Notes: generated by a model from the sequence alone, not told the origin. 64,000 nucleotides of DNA from Hypoxylon rubiginosum (GCA_902806565.1 CADCXA010000015.1:124001-188000), one strand, 5' to 3'; counted from the stretch's first letter, positions 1 through 12,946 are shown. Numbers and translations: made by a program.

Positions 1-41
1 CGAGTAGGTGAAGGCAATTGGTAGTGTATAAATCGGCAGCC

Positions 42-2624
42 ATGAAGTCCCCCGCTGTCAGTTCCTTGGCGCTTGCTTCGCTAGCAAGTGCCTCTAGGCT
101 TGGATGTAGAGACACCAACACGACGAGCACGAGTACGAGCGCGACGGGCACGACAACTGGGACTGCCACCGAGGCTTGTGCCATTGTCAGCTCCGCGTGG
201 GCCTCCCAGGTAAGTAGCCTTGTCATGTATATACATGTGTGACGAGCTAAGAATTATAACGAAAGATAACCGCCACCCCTACGCCAACAATTGAGGCGTC
301 GGTCGCTTACGAATGTCTCAATTCGGTTCCAATTGACAAGGAAGGCGCCCTTAAATTCATCGAAGAGATACAGCCGTACGTCGAATGGCAGTCTGATACC
401 GCTTTTAAAAAGAACCCGCCGGCCGACTATTTCTATCCCCCTACGGACCTCTGGGCGACGATAGCTGCGGTCAAGGCCGACATCACGGCAGACAAGTACC
501 CTAACGAGTATGCGTGGCAAGCAGACCTGTACAAGAAACTCTTTGGTCCCGCGCATGATGGCCATTTGTACCTATAGCCCACCACCTAAGTGTCCTGTAG
601 CCCACCCACTGACCCCCTTGTAGCGTGGTATACCCGGACGCCTTGTCGGCAGCTCTTGAGTGGCAGCGGCCGTTCGCCCTGGTCTCGATTAGCGAGGAGG
701 GCCCGGACGGTTCGGCACCGGTCATCAAGATCTACGACGATGTTGTCTCCGGCGTAGAGAGCGCGTCCGTCGTTCAGCTGATCAACGGAGTCGATGCTGC
801 CACCTTTGTTGGAGATTGGATCTACCAGGCATCCGGTAATCAGGACGCCGATGCCGCCTACAACTCCATGTTTTACGAGAAAGCATTCGTAGCCGAGAAC
901 AGCAACAAAGGCTATTTCCAGACAGGCGGCCGCGTAAGGTATGGTTTTTACAATAATGGTGAATTTCCCACATGGTGTATGAAGCTTACGACGGCTCAGG
1001 TATATCTATCCCGGCAACATAACCTCATTCACGTTCGAGAATGGTACTGTGTTAGATCTGCCGAATGTGGCGAGACTGAAGGGATCCTGGAGAGGTGTTG
1101 TCGACGGATCTTCCTTCTTCAGCCACTTCTGTTCCGGTGCGACTTCTAATGCTCTGGAGGCCTCGACGACGACGGCAACACCTACTTCAACCGCAACGCC
1201 CTCGCCTGCTGTTTCAATTGCGGCTGCTATCACAGGATACCCCGACCCAGTCGTTATTGCCAGTGACAATTCCATCTCTGGTTACTTCATCGACCAACCG
1301 GGCTTCGAAGATGTGGCTGTCCTCGTCATGCTCTCCTTTTCACCCGACGACCCGGTTGAATTCCAACACGTCGCCCAAGACTTCTACGCAGCTGCCGTTG
1401 ACGCTGGAAAGAAGAAGCTCGTCGTTGACGTGCAAGCTAATGGCGGAGGGTACATCTTCCTCGGGTACGACGGTTTCCGCCAATTGTTCCCAGACATCGT
1501 CCAGGAGGGCCTGGGACGATGGCGCCAGCATGCTGGTTTCGCTGCCGTCTCCACCGTGTTCTCCGACATATCTGCAGACTTTGACCCGAACACCTCTTCT
1601 CGTGATGTCATCAACGCGTACGAGTCTGTCTTTAACTGGCGGTACGACATCAACATTACCAACGAAGACTTCTCGTCGTGGGACGACAAATTTGCGCCAC
1701 GGGAATTCGGTGGTGACACCTACACGAACCTCATGCAGTGGAACTTTAGCGACCCGTTGAGCACGAGCAACTCCACTTATGGGCTTGGAACAGATATCAC
1801 GGGATACAACACCCGCCAGAATTTCACGCGCCCATTCGGCGGCCCCGAGAATATAGTACTTCTGCTCGATGGGTACTGCGCCTCGACGTGTACGCTGTTT
1901 TCCGAATTCCTGCGGTCCAACGCGGGCGTCAAGAGCATCGCTATGGGAGGAAGGCCGACGAAAGAAGGCCTCATCCAGGGCGTGGGCGGCGTGAAGGGGT
2001 CGCAGAGTTACGGCTTCGAGGATGTCTACGCGCAAGCCCAAACGGCGCTCGAATACACCAACGACTCCGCCATCATCGCAACGCTAGAAACGTATACGAC
2101 GTACGTTATCGATCGCAGCACGGCGGCGAGCTTGAACGTCAAGGATCAGATTCTTCGGGGCAACCTCGAGGATGGTACCCCGGCGCAGTTCGTGGTTCGT
2201 TCCCCCTTTTTCGAAGCCTATGTAGGGAGTATTACCGATCGCTAACTCGATAATCTAGGTCGAAGAGTCCGATTGCCGACTATGGTGGACAGCGCCCATG
2301 ATCAGCGACATCACGGAGCTGTGGAAGGCCGCAGCGACGGCCGCCTTCAAGGTAAGTCGATCCCATTCCATCACCAGTTTCGATGTGCAAAGGAATCTTG
2401 TGACTAACTATATCAAGGGCGGTAAATGTGCATACGGTGCTATCGAATCCCCGACGAATGCAACATCGACGACGAAGAGGACGGCATCCGGCCCGGCACC
2501 GTTCGGCAAGCCGAGATTTACGATTCCGAAAAAGATAGGAACCGTAGTCCCACCGAAGAAGCGGGAGGTGGCGCAGAAGAACGCTGTCTTCATGGCCAAT
2601 CAGTTCATGAAAGTCGTGGACTAA
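42..2624 (+). CDS. secreted S41-family serine peptidase (CPAF/tail-specific-protease-like)
   Basis: Six exons are inferred: 42-209, 266-567, 624-938, 1000-2194, 2259-2351 and 2418-2624, giving about 759 residues. All joins keep phase and use GT-AG introns of 56-66 nt. The ATG at 42 opens an Ala/Ser-rich signal peptide, followed by a Thr/Ser-rich linker. The middle carries the S41 fold segment VVDVQANGGGY (about residues 403-413). The nucleophile segment LLLDGYCASTC places the likely catalytic Ser near residue 557. In fungi such proteins are secreted or vacuolar endopeptidases; the natural substrate is unknown. The C-terminus is basic and Pro/Lys-rich. The donor at 2195 (GTTCGT) is weak, but it restores the family-like reading QFVVEESDCR. 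Promoter sequence lies largely outside the window. Family assignment is firm; exon ends are inference. Confidence 0.85.
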
Positions 2625-5607
2625 AATTATTCCATCGCGCCGTATATCATATAGGGTATCTAATATCACCTATCACTCGGACCTATCACTCGGATCTACC
2701 TTGTACGATGTCGATATGCCGCTAGGTCGATCTAGATGTAATGTAGAGTACCTAGATAATAGTCAAGGGTCTAGACTACCATGTTGCGAAATGCCGCTCG
2801 TGTCCCTTCTTAGCCCCTTTGTTAAAGATCCATCTACAATGTATCTGGTTAGGATGGATGATTTCTGTGCCGAGCACTAATAAAGCTTGGTACGAATCGA
2901 CTCCCTTGCTCGCCCATAGCTCTGCGGAGAACAGACCCGAAGCTAACCTATTTCCTGAGCTGTTCAAGGATCTTTACGGCATCTTCCATTTCGTAATGTG
3001 TTAGCACTAAGGGGTCCTACGCACCTTGAAACCTCGAACCTTGAACCTTGAACCTCTAAGAATTGCAAATAGTCTGCAACGGTGATAAGGAGAGGGGTGA
3101 AAGCGAGAAGACGAGTGATGATGTGGATCTACTCGACTTCTTCGTCGTCTCGTGCTCGATGGTCACGACATCACAGCAGGATCTGCATGCATGTCTATCT
3201 TCCAAGGAAATACTTGCAGCTGCTTGCAGGTTCTTGCCGCGAAGGAAGTGGGGGTTTTGTCTACACTCCTCCATAATTCTCCTCCATAATTCCCATCACG
3301 CATGTACGTATGTATGTTGGTATGATCCACAGGTCTAGCGGCTCTCGGCCGCCGACGCCGTCTTGTCGCTCGAAAATCGGCCGTTGTTGGTACCCGCTTC
3401 CACCAACAAAGTCTTGGAACGAGAGGTCGAGCTACTGTCTTCGGCCCGGCCTGCATCTATATGGCGCAGCTAGTCCACGATGCCGTCGTGATGGAGGTGT
3501 GAATAAAGAGGCCAATAGGCGCGGGCGTGGTTACGTCGTTCGTTTTCTTCCCGCGCTTAGTTTGAAGATCCTAACTGTAAGCCATGAAAAAAGGAGGGAA
3601 AGGGGAAATGTGCTCAGATGTGATCGTGCATAGTCAATAAGGCCACAAATCTATCAAAGGTTTTGGGTCCTTCGTATAATCGAGTCCTCTCAAGATGCCC
3701 CTTTTGTGTTTAAAATGTTGATTTCATTTGTTGACTTTCATGGTTGGCTAATAACTTGTCGAAGACTTGTAGTCTGTAAATAGTCTGCTCGACAAGCCAT
3801 CCGCCATTTTAACGAACTCGTAGTACGAGATTAATCAGCCCTACAGGAGCTTTTTAGCTCATCAATATAAGTACAGGCGTCAGTACTCCACGTGGCCATG
3901 TAGTCGCATGGATGGGTGATACGTGATAGGGTGTTACCTGCTACCCGCTACCCCTACCACAATCTCACATCGCCGCTGTAAGTACCCCTAGATAAGTGTG
4001 TGATTTGCCGCGCTCCAGGCCCGAACCCTAACGAAGATCGCCGCCGTCAAACTGTGATAGGAATCGCATAGTAATAGTAATTTTAGGTAGTTCCTCTGCT
4101 AGTTGTGCAAATTGTATGCTGTATATATATCTATAAACCTCCTACATTTCTTTCCTTCCTACTACCTAGATAGATTAACCATGCTAAGGGGGGCCGCTTT
4201 CACGACGTCGTCGACTCGCCTAACTTGCATTCCTAGCCCTATCCTACAAGATTCAAGATTCATCAAATTGAAAATATTCGACCAAAATTACTTAAAAATA
4301 CCAACTTAGGCAGTTTAGGCGAGAAAAACGATGGAAGGAATGCTACCCACGGCTATCCACCCCGTGGACATGATATAGTTGCATTAGGGGGTAGTTTGGC
4401 CATGGTAAGCCAACTAATTCAGGGCGCCTACTGGCCCTTGGCCCTGCAGGGACAGGGGCACAGCACCACCACGCATGTCCAATGTCCATCAAAAAGTCTA
4501 GAAGATGAGAAAGGCGACGCTACGGTTGTAATGCGTACGTACTGTGACGGCCGCTGGACGAGTTAGGAGTCTAATTTCACAACATGCTATGTCATATGGC
4601 AATCTGCTGCATATGGTTAAAATTCCCTCGCAACGACATCATCGCCCAACATCACCCCCCTAGCAGCCTAGCAGCCTAGGTCCCCTTTAGGTCCCATTTA
4701 GGGTCCGTCCTACGTCCAAGCGGAAAACTAGGGTGTGGGAGGGCCGCAGTGTCAGTATTGCAGGATGCGTTTCGACCCGGCATGATCCCGTCCTCTAGCC
4801 AGTAGGAATCGGACCGTTCTTCACCTATCCACATACCGTTTTCCCCCCCAGAGTGGTGCCCTCTGCAAAGCACACGCTGCCAATGCGACTTTGACTGCAG
4901 CATTTTCGTTGCACATTCATATCGAGTCGCAGATGGGATCCATCAGATGTCTACCTGTCCGGGGTTTCCTTGACGACAAACGTGTTCGGGGTCTGCTTCG
5001 CGCTGCGAAATCCGGCCTGTTAGCTGGCGGGTTTTTAGCCCCCCCTTTTTTATTATTATCTAAACTTACGGACAGATGGGGTGGGTTGTAAGAAAAATCT
5101 GACCACCGCGAAGTCCAGCTCCTTAGCCGACATGGATCGGCTTCCAAGGAGCATCTTTCGAAGCTCGGGGGTGCGTGGCAGTACTTACCGAGGACCGGCA
5201 CACCGTTGGATATGCCGAAGCAGTAATACCGGCATCGCTTACTGGACCGTCCAATTGACAAACTACACACAAAATTCATTTTGAAGGACGATGCCTATGA
5301 ATGGTAGCTGTAGCCCTAGCCCAGATGTGCTGGAACCCCAACAGAAGTGAGCGTCGTAGGTGCGGTGGATCCTCCGGCATTTTGCATCACCCAGGACGAC
5401 AGCCAGAAGAGCACAAGAACACAAGGCGGCGCGCGCACGATGAGACATCGATGCAGGCAGGCTCACTTTAAAACATCCCCGGACGACTTCGCGGCATTAC
5501 CCGAGAGAGCCAAGTAATGTTAAAGAAATAATAATCGACACGCGGTAGATTTTAAAGAAATTACCTAGGAGGTATCTACCAGGTTGGTAGAACACACTAA
5601 TATCAAC
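2625..5607. other. intergenic, no supported gene (3.0 kb)
   Basis: Only short overlapping open frames occur here, none with recognisable domains or consistent splice sites. Short direct repeats of CCTTGAA lie around 3026-3053. The stretch from about 5480 to 5607 is presumably the leader and promoter of the methyltransferase. Confidence 0.6.
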
Positions 5608-6715
5608 ATGAGTCGTTCGGCGGCGAGAGGAAAGGAAGTCATGAAGGACCAACGCGAGGTAAGTAAAAGGTCGGCCCTTAGGATCAACTTATTTATACTC
5701 AAGATGAGGTACTAGGGTGAGCGTGGTGCAGGAGACAGCAGCGACTCCTATTCAGACGGCGACTCGCCGGATCCGAGGCTAGAAAACATGCCGTACATCG
5801 AAGCTTTCGGCCACCGTTATCATATTTCGGGCAAGATATTCTTGGCCTTTGACGAACCCGAGCGACAGAGATGCGAGGTCCAGCATAAACTATATAGACA
5901 CTCCTTGGACGGCGCTTTGACCTCTACACGACTCCCCCTGGACGTAGCCCGAATCTTAGACCTGGGCACAGGAACCGGCGTATGGCCCATAGAGATGGCA
6001 GCCCGCTATCCCCAAGCTCATATCACCGGCGTAGATGTGTATCCTATCCAGAGGAGAAAGGGCGTGCCGCCGAATGTCAAGTTCGAGATCGACGACGTGG
6101 AGAATCCGTGGAACATGCCAGATAACTCACTCGACTTCGTCCACGCGCGAAGCATAGCCGGCGGCGTGCGGGACTGGCCGGCGCTGCTCCGTCAGACGTA
6201 CAGCAAGCTCAAGCCGGGCGGCCTCTTCGAGATGACGGAGATCGCAATCCACGTCCTCGACTTCGACGGCAAGTTCGCCGAGGCCGAGCTTTGCCCCGAG
6301 TTCTTACACTTGTTTCGGAGCATGAGCGAGAAGGTGGGCATAGATTTCAGCCCCTCCCCTCGCGTCCCCGAGTGGCTGGTCGACGCAAATTTCGAGAAGA
6401 TAGTCCAGCGGAGTGAGATATTACCGGTCGGGAATTGGGCCCAAGACGAAAAAATGAGGGCACGCCAGAGTTTAATGAATAATATACTGAACAAGGACTA
6501 CGGTAGGTGATCTAACCCCCCTTGGCCGAGGTCCCTTATCAGCAGGGTCGGCTCAGCTCAGCTTACGATTTGGCTAAACATTTGCAGTACTTGAAAACCA
6601 TTGCGGTTTACTATTCCAGAGCTGCGGATGGACAAAGGAAGAATTTGACGCCTTAGTACCCTCATTTTGGCAAGAAATTCAAGCGGCGCAAGTCAGGCCG
6701 TATGTTACAGCGTAA
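5608..6715 (+). CDS. LaeA/UMTA-like SAM-dependent methyltransferase
   Basis: Three exons are inferred: 5608-5658, 5716-6502 and 6588-6715, giving 321 residues. The ATG at 5608 gives a short acidic, Ser/Asp-rich N-terminus typical of this fungal family, which ordinarily runs about 300-350 residues. Class I methyltransferase motif I (ILDLGTGTG) lies at about residues 97-105. It is followed by the acidic loop GVDVYPIQ and the post-motif LKPGGLFEMTE. The last exon reads through GWTKEEFDAL to a conserved-looking C-terminus. Relatives include LaeA, the velvet-complex regulator of secondary metabolism, and many orphan Umta-type enzymes; the substrate cannot be inferred. No polyketide synthase or peptide synthetase lies nearby, so a cluster role is not supported by context. 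It is more likely one of the many LaeA-like paralogues than LaeA itself. Confidence 0.88.
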
Positions 6716-9017
6716 GCAGAAGCCTACCAGCACCGAATTTGGCTCGTATTGACACATTCCATAGTGTCTTCACTACTGCGAGAAAGCCTCGCGAAGAACT
6801 TTCATAGAAGGCCTTACCCGCCCTGAAAGCCCGTAACCACTTGCATTTAATCGCAAGTTTCTACTAAGAACCCGGTGGACTAAAAGAGCGTCTACTAGGA
6901 AGTTTGGTCAAATGCGTATGCTCTTTTGATTGAACATGTTACCACCACGAAACTGAGACTTGTCTTGGTCGTTACGAGTAACTACGTCAAACACCCCTAA
7001 TACTGAGAATTTCAGACCTGCCCATACATATTTCCGAGATATCGTAAGCTGGCAGCGATTTGTATGGCAATTCTACATTTTACTTCCATTGCTGCGGCTT
7101 AATGAGTGCTACTCAGCCCTAAATGACGAAATTGGACCGGTAATAAGAGCTAGCCCCTGAAAGTCTGTGCTCGAGATGGTGTTGGAGGGAAGACGGGTTC
7201 AAACCACCTTCATAGTAGCCAAGTCAAGTTCGAGGAGGATTCTAGATTAGCTATACGCCGACACGTAATGGAACACCTGCCTATTCGATACATGGGCGCT
7301 TGCTCACCGCAGGATTCGAGGATCATTAGACATTACAAATCTCCATTCACCAACAGCCGCTCGCATCCACGCGCCGAATGGCGCCCTCCCCCCATTCTAT
7401 ACATACCTCCTACCTAGGTACATACACATACATAGAATATAAATCAATGATCCATGGCTCGGCTTGCTGACTTACTCGCTCGTCATGCACGCTGTGGGTT
7501 TGCCGTAGATTCTTGACTGACGCCTCACCTGTCTGAGCTTCATATGCATGATGTAACTGACGTTTTCGTATACGTCTCGATAATGTTGCAGATTGTGTCT
7601 TTTCGGTACCGGCCATTCGCCCACCATCAGATCGCCGTCCGCTGTGGCCCTGAAACGTGTACAGCATGGACTTGCACCAACAACACAAGGCGAGCGAGGC
7701 ATGGCATCACACTACAAGTGGCTAACTACCATGCACGACCGAAGGTAGGTAGGTATAAACTTTAGAATATCCCCCCATCTTCCGGTAGGATAACGCGGCA
7801 CTTGAGGAATAATGATTTCTCGAAGGCTTGTTGGCTTGGTGTTGGGGACCCTATTTTCCAACCGCTAGTCATAGCTCACCAGCGAGCGAGCAAGCGAACG
7901 AACGACTGAACGTATGACATAATATGAACAATCGCTTTTCCTTCCATCAACCTCGTCGGTGTTAAGATAAGCTAGAAGGAGAATCTCGAGGCTCCTGCGG
8001 CCCTAACACGAGACGTACAGGCTCTCTTTTTAATTACATAGTCCTCGCGTAGCTCATATGTTTCATGGTAGGACACCCTTGTCTTCACCACATGATAAGC
8101 CATATAATCATACCAGGTTCTACAGTGCGGCCGTCCCATATCTCCGCAAGGACGCTATCAACTGCCGAGGTATTGTATTGTACCTATGTAGTGCCACCGT
8201 AGAAAGCCTCTAGAACCCGATGAGAAGCCCCCCTTTTAGACCTAATGGCGATCTTATAAGTAGGCGCTCATCATCGCAGGTATATTGTCTCATTGATGTT
8301 CAAGTAAAAGTACATTATCGTATCTGATAGCATGGCTGACGAGTAAAACCGGGTTGGAGTTTTGGTTGTCTCACAATTTTATTCCCCTTGCTTGTGCGAG
8401 GATGTCTACCAGGTCTAGACGCGGCCGAGACGGGCCCATAGCAGCCCGCAGTGAATGATATCATACCGAAAGAATTCCGATATGGCTAATACGTCTGTAT
8501 GGAGTCCATTCCGCTGACACTCCGCGCTACATGCCCTAGGCGGATAGAAAAGGGGTTGGTTCGCACCACTCCTAGGGCACGCCGGTCAACGAGCGTATCG
8601 CAAAACCCTCTCCTCCGCTCCAATCTTTCACATTCGGACAACTGCAACGGAACCAAAAAGATGAAAGAAAGGAAAACATACAACACGAGAGATTTGCTGG
8701 CCATCACCGACCCAACTACTGATCAGGCAGTATCTAGCTTATTGGCTCTAATTGCATCATATGAAAGACTCCTCTATTTCCGTGCAGAAGCGATAGCCAT
8801 CATCATCAGTAGGAGGTATCCAAGGAATATTATACTTGGTCTGGATGCAACGAGGGTTCTGCACGAATGTCGATTAGGAGCTGACATGCGTTTTCGTATC
8901 CGTAGTATTAGGTACTATCGTTGGTTCATTCTAGGCTACATTACCCCCATCGTAATAATAAATGTACATGGGAAAAGAGGGCACACCGTCACAGGCCCAG
9001 AAGTGACATGTCAAAAA
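6716..9017. other. intergenic, no supported gene (2.3 kb)
   Basis: No domain-bearing open frame was found. A TACCTAGGTA palindrome lies at 7411-7420. The 213-codon plus frame at 8499-9140 overlaps the 3' end of the next gene antisense and shows no family signature, so it is not called. Confidence 0.6.
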
Positions 9018-10088
9018 TCACGACGACGCCTGTGTAATCTGATCCTGGTCAATCTTGAGCGAGAAATCCACATGCGGCGTGCCCTGGTGGATCGAGCTCG
9101 TGGAGATGATGTCGATATCTGGCCACTCGCATGTCAGTAAACCCCCCAAAACAAAGGAAAAAATCAGAATACAATAAGCGATAGAGGAAGTAAGGGAGTA
9201 AGTAATGGATAGAGACAGGCAGTCAAGCGTACCATTGTTGGCGTAGTCAAACACGTTGTCCTCCCGCAAGCCGCCCGAAACCTCGATCAAGAACTGTCGC
9301 TCGCCCTTCCACCTATCGCGCAGGTTCCGCGCGGCAATCTTGACGCCCTCTCCCGTAAAGTTGTCAAGCATGACGATATCAGCACCAGCACCGATAGCCT
9401 CGTCGGCCTCGGCCTCGTTCTGAACCTCGACCTCAACCTTAAGCGCGAAGCCGCCGACCATCTTGGCGGCGCGCACGGCGTCGGCGATGCCGCCGCGGCT
9501 CCACACGTGGTTGTCCTTGAGCATGATCATGGAGCTCAGGTCCATGCGGTGCGCGTCCGCGCCGCCCACCAGCATCCCGTACTTCTCCACGAGCCGGAAC
9601 CCGGGCGTCGTCTTGCGGGTCCCCGCCAGTATGCCCTCGTACCCGGCGCTCCGCAGGCTGAGGAGCATGTCGCGGCTGACGGTGGCCACGCCCGAGCAGC
9701 GCGCCAGCAGGTTGAGCCCGACGCGCTCGCCCAGGAGCAGGCCCCGCGCGGGCCCGCTCACGGTGGCGACCCGGGTCTTGCCGGAGCCGTCCTTGGGCCG
9801 GCTGATGTAGCTGCCTTCTTTAGCGTGCCAGTCGACCTCGCACCCGCACTGCCGGAAGACCTCGGTGAAGAAGGGGATCCCCGCGATGATTCCCGCGCTC
9901 TTGCCCCAGAGGGTGGCGGTGCGCGGGTGGTCGCCGACCACGAAGCCGGCGTAGTCGTACGACGGCGTGTCCTCGGCCAGCCAGGACGTGACCTGGGTCT
10001 TCCAGCTGGGCGGCAGGAGGTGCTCCAGGGAGCCGTGGTGGATCGGCTGGTCCTTATGCATCGGGCGAGGGTGTGTATGTGCGTCCAT
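9018..10088 (-). CDS. BNA6: nicotinate-nucleotide pyrophosphorylase (quinolinate phosphoribosyltransferase)
   Basis: Two exons are inferred, 10088-9233 and 9118-9018, giving 318 residues; the family is about 290-320. The enzyme converts quinolinate and PRPP to nicotinate mononucleotide, CO2 and PPi, the step that brings the kynurenine pathway into NAD synthesis. Diagnostic segments are TRKTTPG (157-163), the HR pair (180-181), the LKDNH motif (190-194), EVEVQ (219-223) and VMLDNF (239-244). The 114-nt intron splits an Asp codon and restores the C-terminal reading IDIISTSSIHQG, which matches the family end. Read without splicing, the frame continues through a spurious hydrophobic stretch. The start is the first in-frame ATG and precedes the usual N-terminal alpha/beta domain. 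No other NAD-pathway gene is adjacent. Confidence 0.95.
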   Translation of the reverse strand: MDAHTHPRPMHKDQPIHHGSLEHLLPPSWKTQVTSWLAEDTPSYDYAGFVVGDHPRTATLWGKSAGIIAGIPFFTEVFRQCGCEVDWHAKEGSYISRPKDGSGKTRVATVSGPARGLLLGERVGLNLLARCSGVATVSRDMLLSLRSAGYEGILAGTRKTTPGFRLVEKYGMLVGGADAHRMDLSSMIMLKDNHVWSRGGIADAVRAAKMVGGFALKVEVEVQNEAEADEAIGAGADIVMLDNFTGEGVKIAARNLRDRWKGERQFLIEVSGGLREDNVFDYANNGTLDCLSLSITYSLTSSIAYCILIFSFVLGGLLTCEWPDIDIISTSSIHQGTPHVDFSLKIDQDQITQASS

Positions 10089-10926
10089 GTGGGTAACCGT
10101 GTAACGTGTAGGGCTACCTAGGTAATCTGTTTAATCCTGGCGGTATTATTATTTTTGGCAGGATTAGGATTAGGGGAGAGAGATTTTAGTTACCCGAAGA
10201 TGGGGGTTGTTTCGTTTGTATGAAGTCAACAATTCTCCTGTTTGAGCCGTGTCAACCCGTCCGTAGAGGGGGAAAGGTGGGTGAAGTGGGGGCGGGGTTA
10301 ATGTCGGGTAAGTACTGGATGTATCTTACGTGCATATACTGCATATACTGCATATGCCCTCTACGTAAATAGAATAGGGGTATCGACATACCTGTAACTA
10401 CATAATCTCAGAAGTGGAATACTACTCACATACAACACTCTCTCGGTGGTAACATACCAGATAGGTATACAACTACCTCGCGGCCCGCTCTCGTAACCTA
10501 TGATATTAGCAGTTGGATCTATGAATAGACCTTGTAACTCCTTAGGCAAGGTACTATAGGCTACATCATGGAAGACTAAGGGGTTTCATGAATAAGAAAT
10601 GCCATCAACGCATCCATATCAGTTCACAGTCCGTATTAGAGGAGGCCTAGGTTGATTTTCAAGCCCTTGGAGCTTGGATTCGTCATGCAGGCACGAAGTA
10701 TATCTAGTTCGAAAACGAAAACTAGGCATCTTGGGAAATTCATTCAATTCTTCTCATCTCCTCTCGTCTCTTCTCGTCTCCTCTCTTCTTTCAGCGTCGT
10801 CCTCCTCCGATCCTTCAGCTACTCGTGCGTCCGCACCTCCCCTTTGTAAACCCCTATTCTAAGATTGGATGGTCGAGCGGCGGCGAGGGAAGTATGTGGT
10901 GTCGAGTGTGAGGTGGTGGAGTGGGT
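10089..10926. other. intergenic, promoter of the BNA6-like gene
   Basis: Upstream region of the minus-strand phosphoribosyltransferase. It holds one TACCTAGGTA palindrome at 10115-10124 and a pyrimidine-rich run of TCTCCTCTCG-type repeats at about 10749-10800. No gene is seen. Confidence 0.6.
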
Positions 10927-11466
10927 TTAGTGTCGGCGCTGCATCTGCGCTCGCTCCATATGGGCTTTCATTTCTCCGAAATAATCGAAGTTCATGCGAG
11001 GATGGCCCTTCTCCTTGCCCTTGTCGATCTTGGAAGCTCCTCCTTCCTCTTCCTCCTCCTCGTGGATGGTGTAGAGTCGGCGGTGGTTGCGGACGGAGAG
11101 GGTTGAGCTGAGCTGGGGGAGCCCACGCGCCGCGTCGACGTTGATGTTGTTAGCCACGCCGACCTTCTCCATCACTATCTCGACGTTGGCGTACGCGACC
11201 AGGGGGCCGAAGCGGAGGGCGATTTGGGTGCCGGCTGGGATGTACTTTGTCACCCAAGCTTGCTTGATGACCATCACCACCGATAGCGGATCTTGGTGGG
11301 TGATGGTCATCACCAGCTTGTGGGCGCTCTCATGATCCACTATGCCGTAGTCGCTGAGATCTCGGAATGGAACTCCAAGATGAGCCAACGGAATGGCTTG
11401 GAAGACACACGCAGTCATTCCGTGATCGGGCATCGCCACGGCATTCGAGTTCGAAGATTGTGCCAT
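10927..11466 (-). CDS. hypothetical protein with acidic tract
   Basis: A single open frame gives 179 residues from the ATG at 11466, whose context (AAGATGG) is favourable. The frame is open upstream to 11595, so a longer N-terminus is possible. I do not recognise the family. The first two thirds looks like a folded alpha/beta domain, with alternating hydrophobic segments such as HKLVMTITHQDPLSVVMVI and TQIALRFGPLVAYANVEIV. It is followed by an HRRLYTIH segment, a run of six Glu and a Lys-rich tail. Balanced composition and length make it more credible than the frames on the opposite strand. No signal peptide or membrane helix is apparent. Function unknown. Confidence 0.55.
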   Translation of the reverse strand: MAQSSNSNAVAMPDHGMTACVFQAIPLAHLGVPFRDLSDYGIVDHESAHKLVMTITHQDPLSVVMVIKQAWVTKYIPAGTQIALRFGPLVAYANVEIVMEKVGVANNINVDAARGLPQLSSTLSVRNHRRLYTIHEEEEEEGGASKIDKGKEKGHPRMNFDYFGEMKAHMERAQMQRRH

Positions 11467-12946
11467 CTTGTACGATGCGGTTGAGGTGGTTGTTGTTTCG
11501 ATGATTGCAATCAGCTTAGGAGGAGATTGTAGATGAGTATGTGGCTGAACAGTGATGCGAGTAGTGGTGGTTTTGGAGTCGAGAGTGGAAGGCACAAATT
11601 TGTAAATAAAGGCAATACCATAGGAAATTAGGGTTGACTTGACGAATATCTTGGGCTTCTCGGCAGGCCGTTATTGTTGACGATGAATATGAGCGGAGAC
11701 TCGGAGGCGTCAAAGAGCGGAGATAGCAGAGAACGCGTACATGCCTCTCTCTCGTCAATTCTATCTTTATCTTATCATTCACGTTCTTCTCTAAGTTCGA
11801 CTAGGCTTCGAGTGAGGTTTAGTATAAGGCATTGTATATAAGCCGCACTATATATCATAGCCGATCTTCTAGATTTAAGGGGGGTTATCTTAGGGAACCG
11901 TAGAGCCATTCTTCATTACGTTCATTTCATAACTCGAACGTTAGAGGTTTTTTATCCTCTAGTACGTGATTAGGAGGACCACTTCAGTCTATGCGAGCCC
12001 CTATGTTCATTGTAATAAACTCGACAAAGTAAATGCCACCCGTAGATGTGGTGTAGATTAGATTCAGCTACTGCCCTGGATCTTTCTTGGCCACGTTCTT
12101 GACTAAGGGTAACTATTAGATCTAAGGGTAACTATTAGATCTAAGGGTAACTATTAGATCCCCGTAAGTATCTACTTGTCTTTCGTAAATTAGAGTGTTG
12201 CTAACGTTGAAGTTCTGTCAAGTAGACGTGGATTTTCTTAGATCTCTATTGCTAATAAGGGTTCGAGACCAAGGCCGTAAAGCAGGCGGAGTCATAACTA
12301 ACAACAACGTGCCGGCGTTGTGAAGAGCTGAGGTAGGCGGGAGTTTGCCATATGTCGTCTTATTTGACTTGAAACCCCTATAGCATGCGTCAAGTATCCT
12401 TCGGTCACAGTGCTAGCCCGATCTTCTCACCATTCCATGTTCAACCCTTTAGTAGTATTTATGTCTCGGCCCTGCTTGTCTGTTAGCCGTGTGAAGAGAC
12501 GATCACGTAAAAGTGAGAAAAGGTTCAAGCAAATAAGAAAGGTTGGAGAGTGAAAAGGTAGTCTGATAAGAAAGAGAGAAAGGTATCTAAGAAGATAGAA
12601 AATAAAGCGAACGTTAGGAAACTAGAAAAAATAGAACGCCCCATATGTAAATGCGAAAAAAAGAAAGAAACCCTGCCCACGCTATGCCGTACCATGCTAT
12701 GCTGTACCATGCTGCCCATATAAGAAGATACGAAAGAAAACGAACGACAAGAACCCCTGAAAATGCTCATGAACCTTTATAAACCCCACCCCCTATTTCA
12801 TAAAACCACCATGCGTCCCAGGGCGAACCAGCACCAGAGTAGCAATCAATGCATCCAAAATCTTGCTAACTGAATGTCCACCAGGACCAAAAAGAGACAC
12901 ATAACCAAGTGAAAGAAACTGAGGGCGAAGGAAATAATCGTTGGAT
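11467..12946. other. intergenic with a short tandem repeat
   Basis: No gene is supported. The stretch includes the 19-bp triplication at 12103-12159 and A/G-rich sequence from about 12510 to 12760 that produces biased open frames on the minus strand. Confidence 0.6.
12103..12159. repeat. tandem repeat, 3 x 19 bp
   Basis: The unit CTAAGGGTAACTATTAGAT occurs three times without mismatch at 12103-12121, 12122-12140 and 12141-12159. Perfect identity suggests recent expansion. No gene is within 0.6 kb. Confidence 0.95.

Noticed and set aside
8499..9140. 213-codon plus-strand open frame
   Set aside because: Overlaps the real phosphoribosyltransferase 3' end antisense, is Arg/Ile-rich without domain features, and has no supporting splice pattern.
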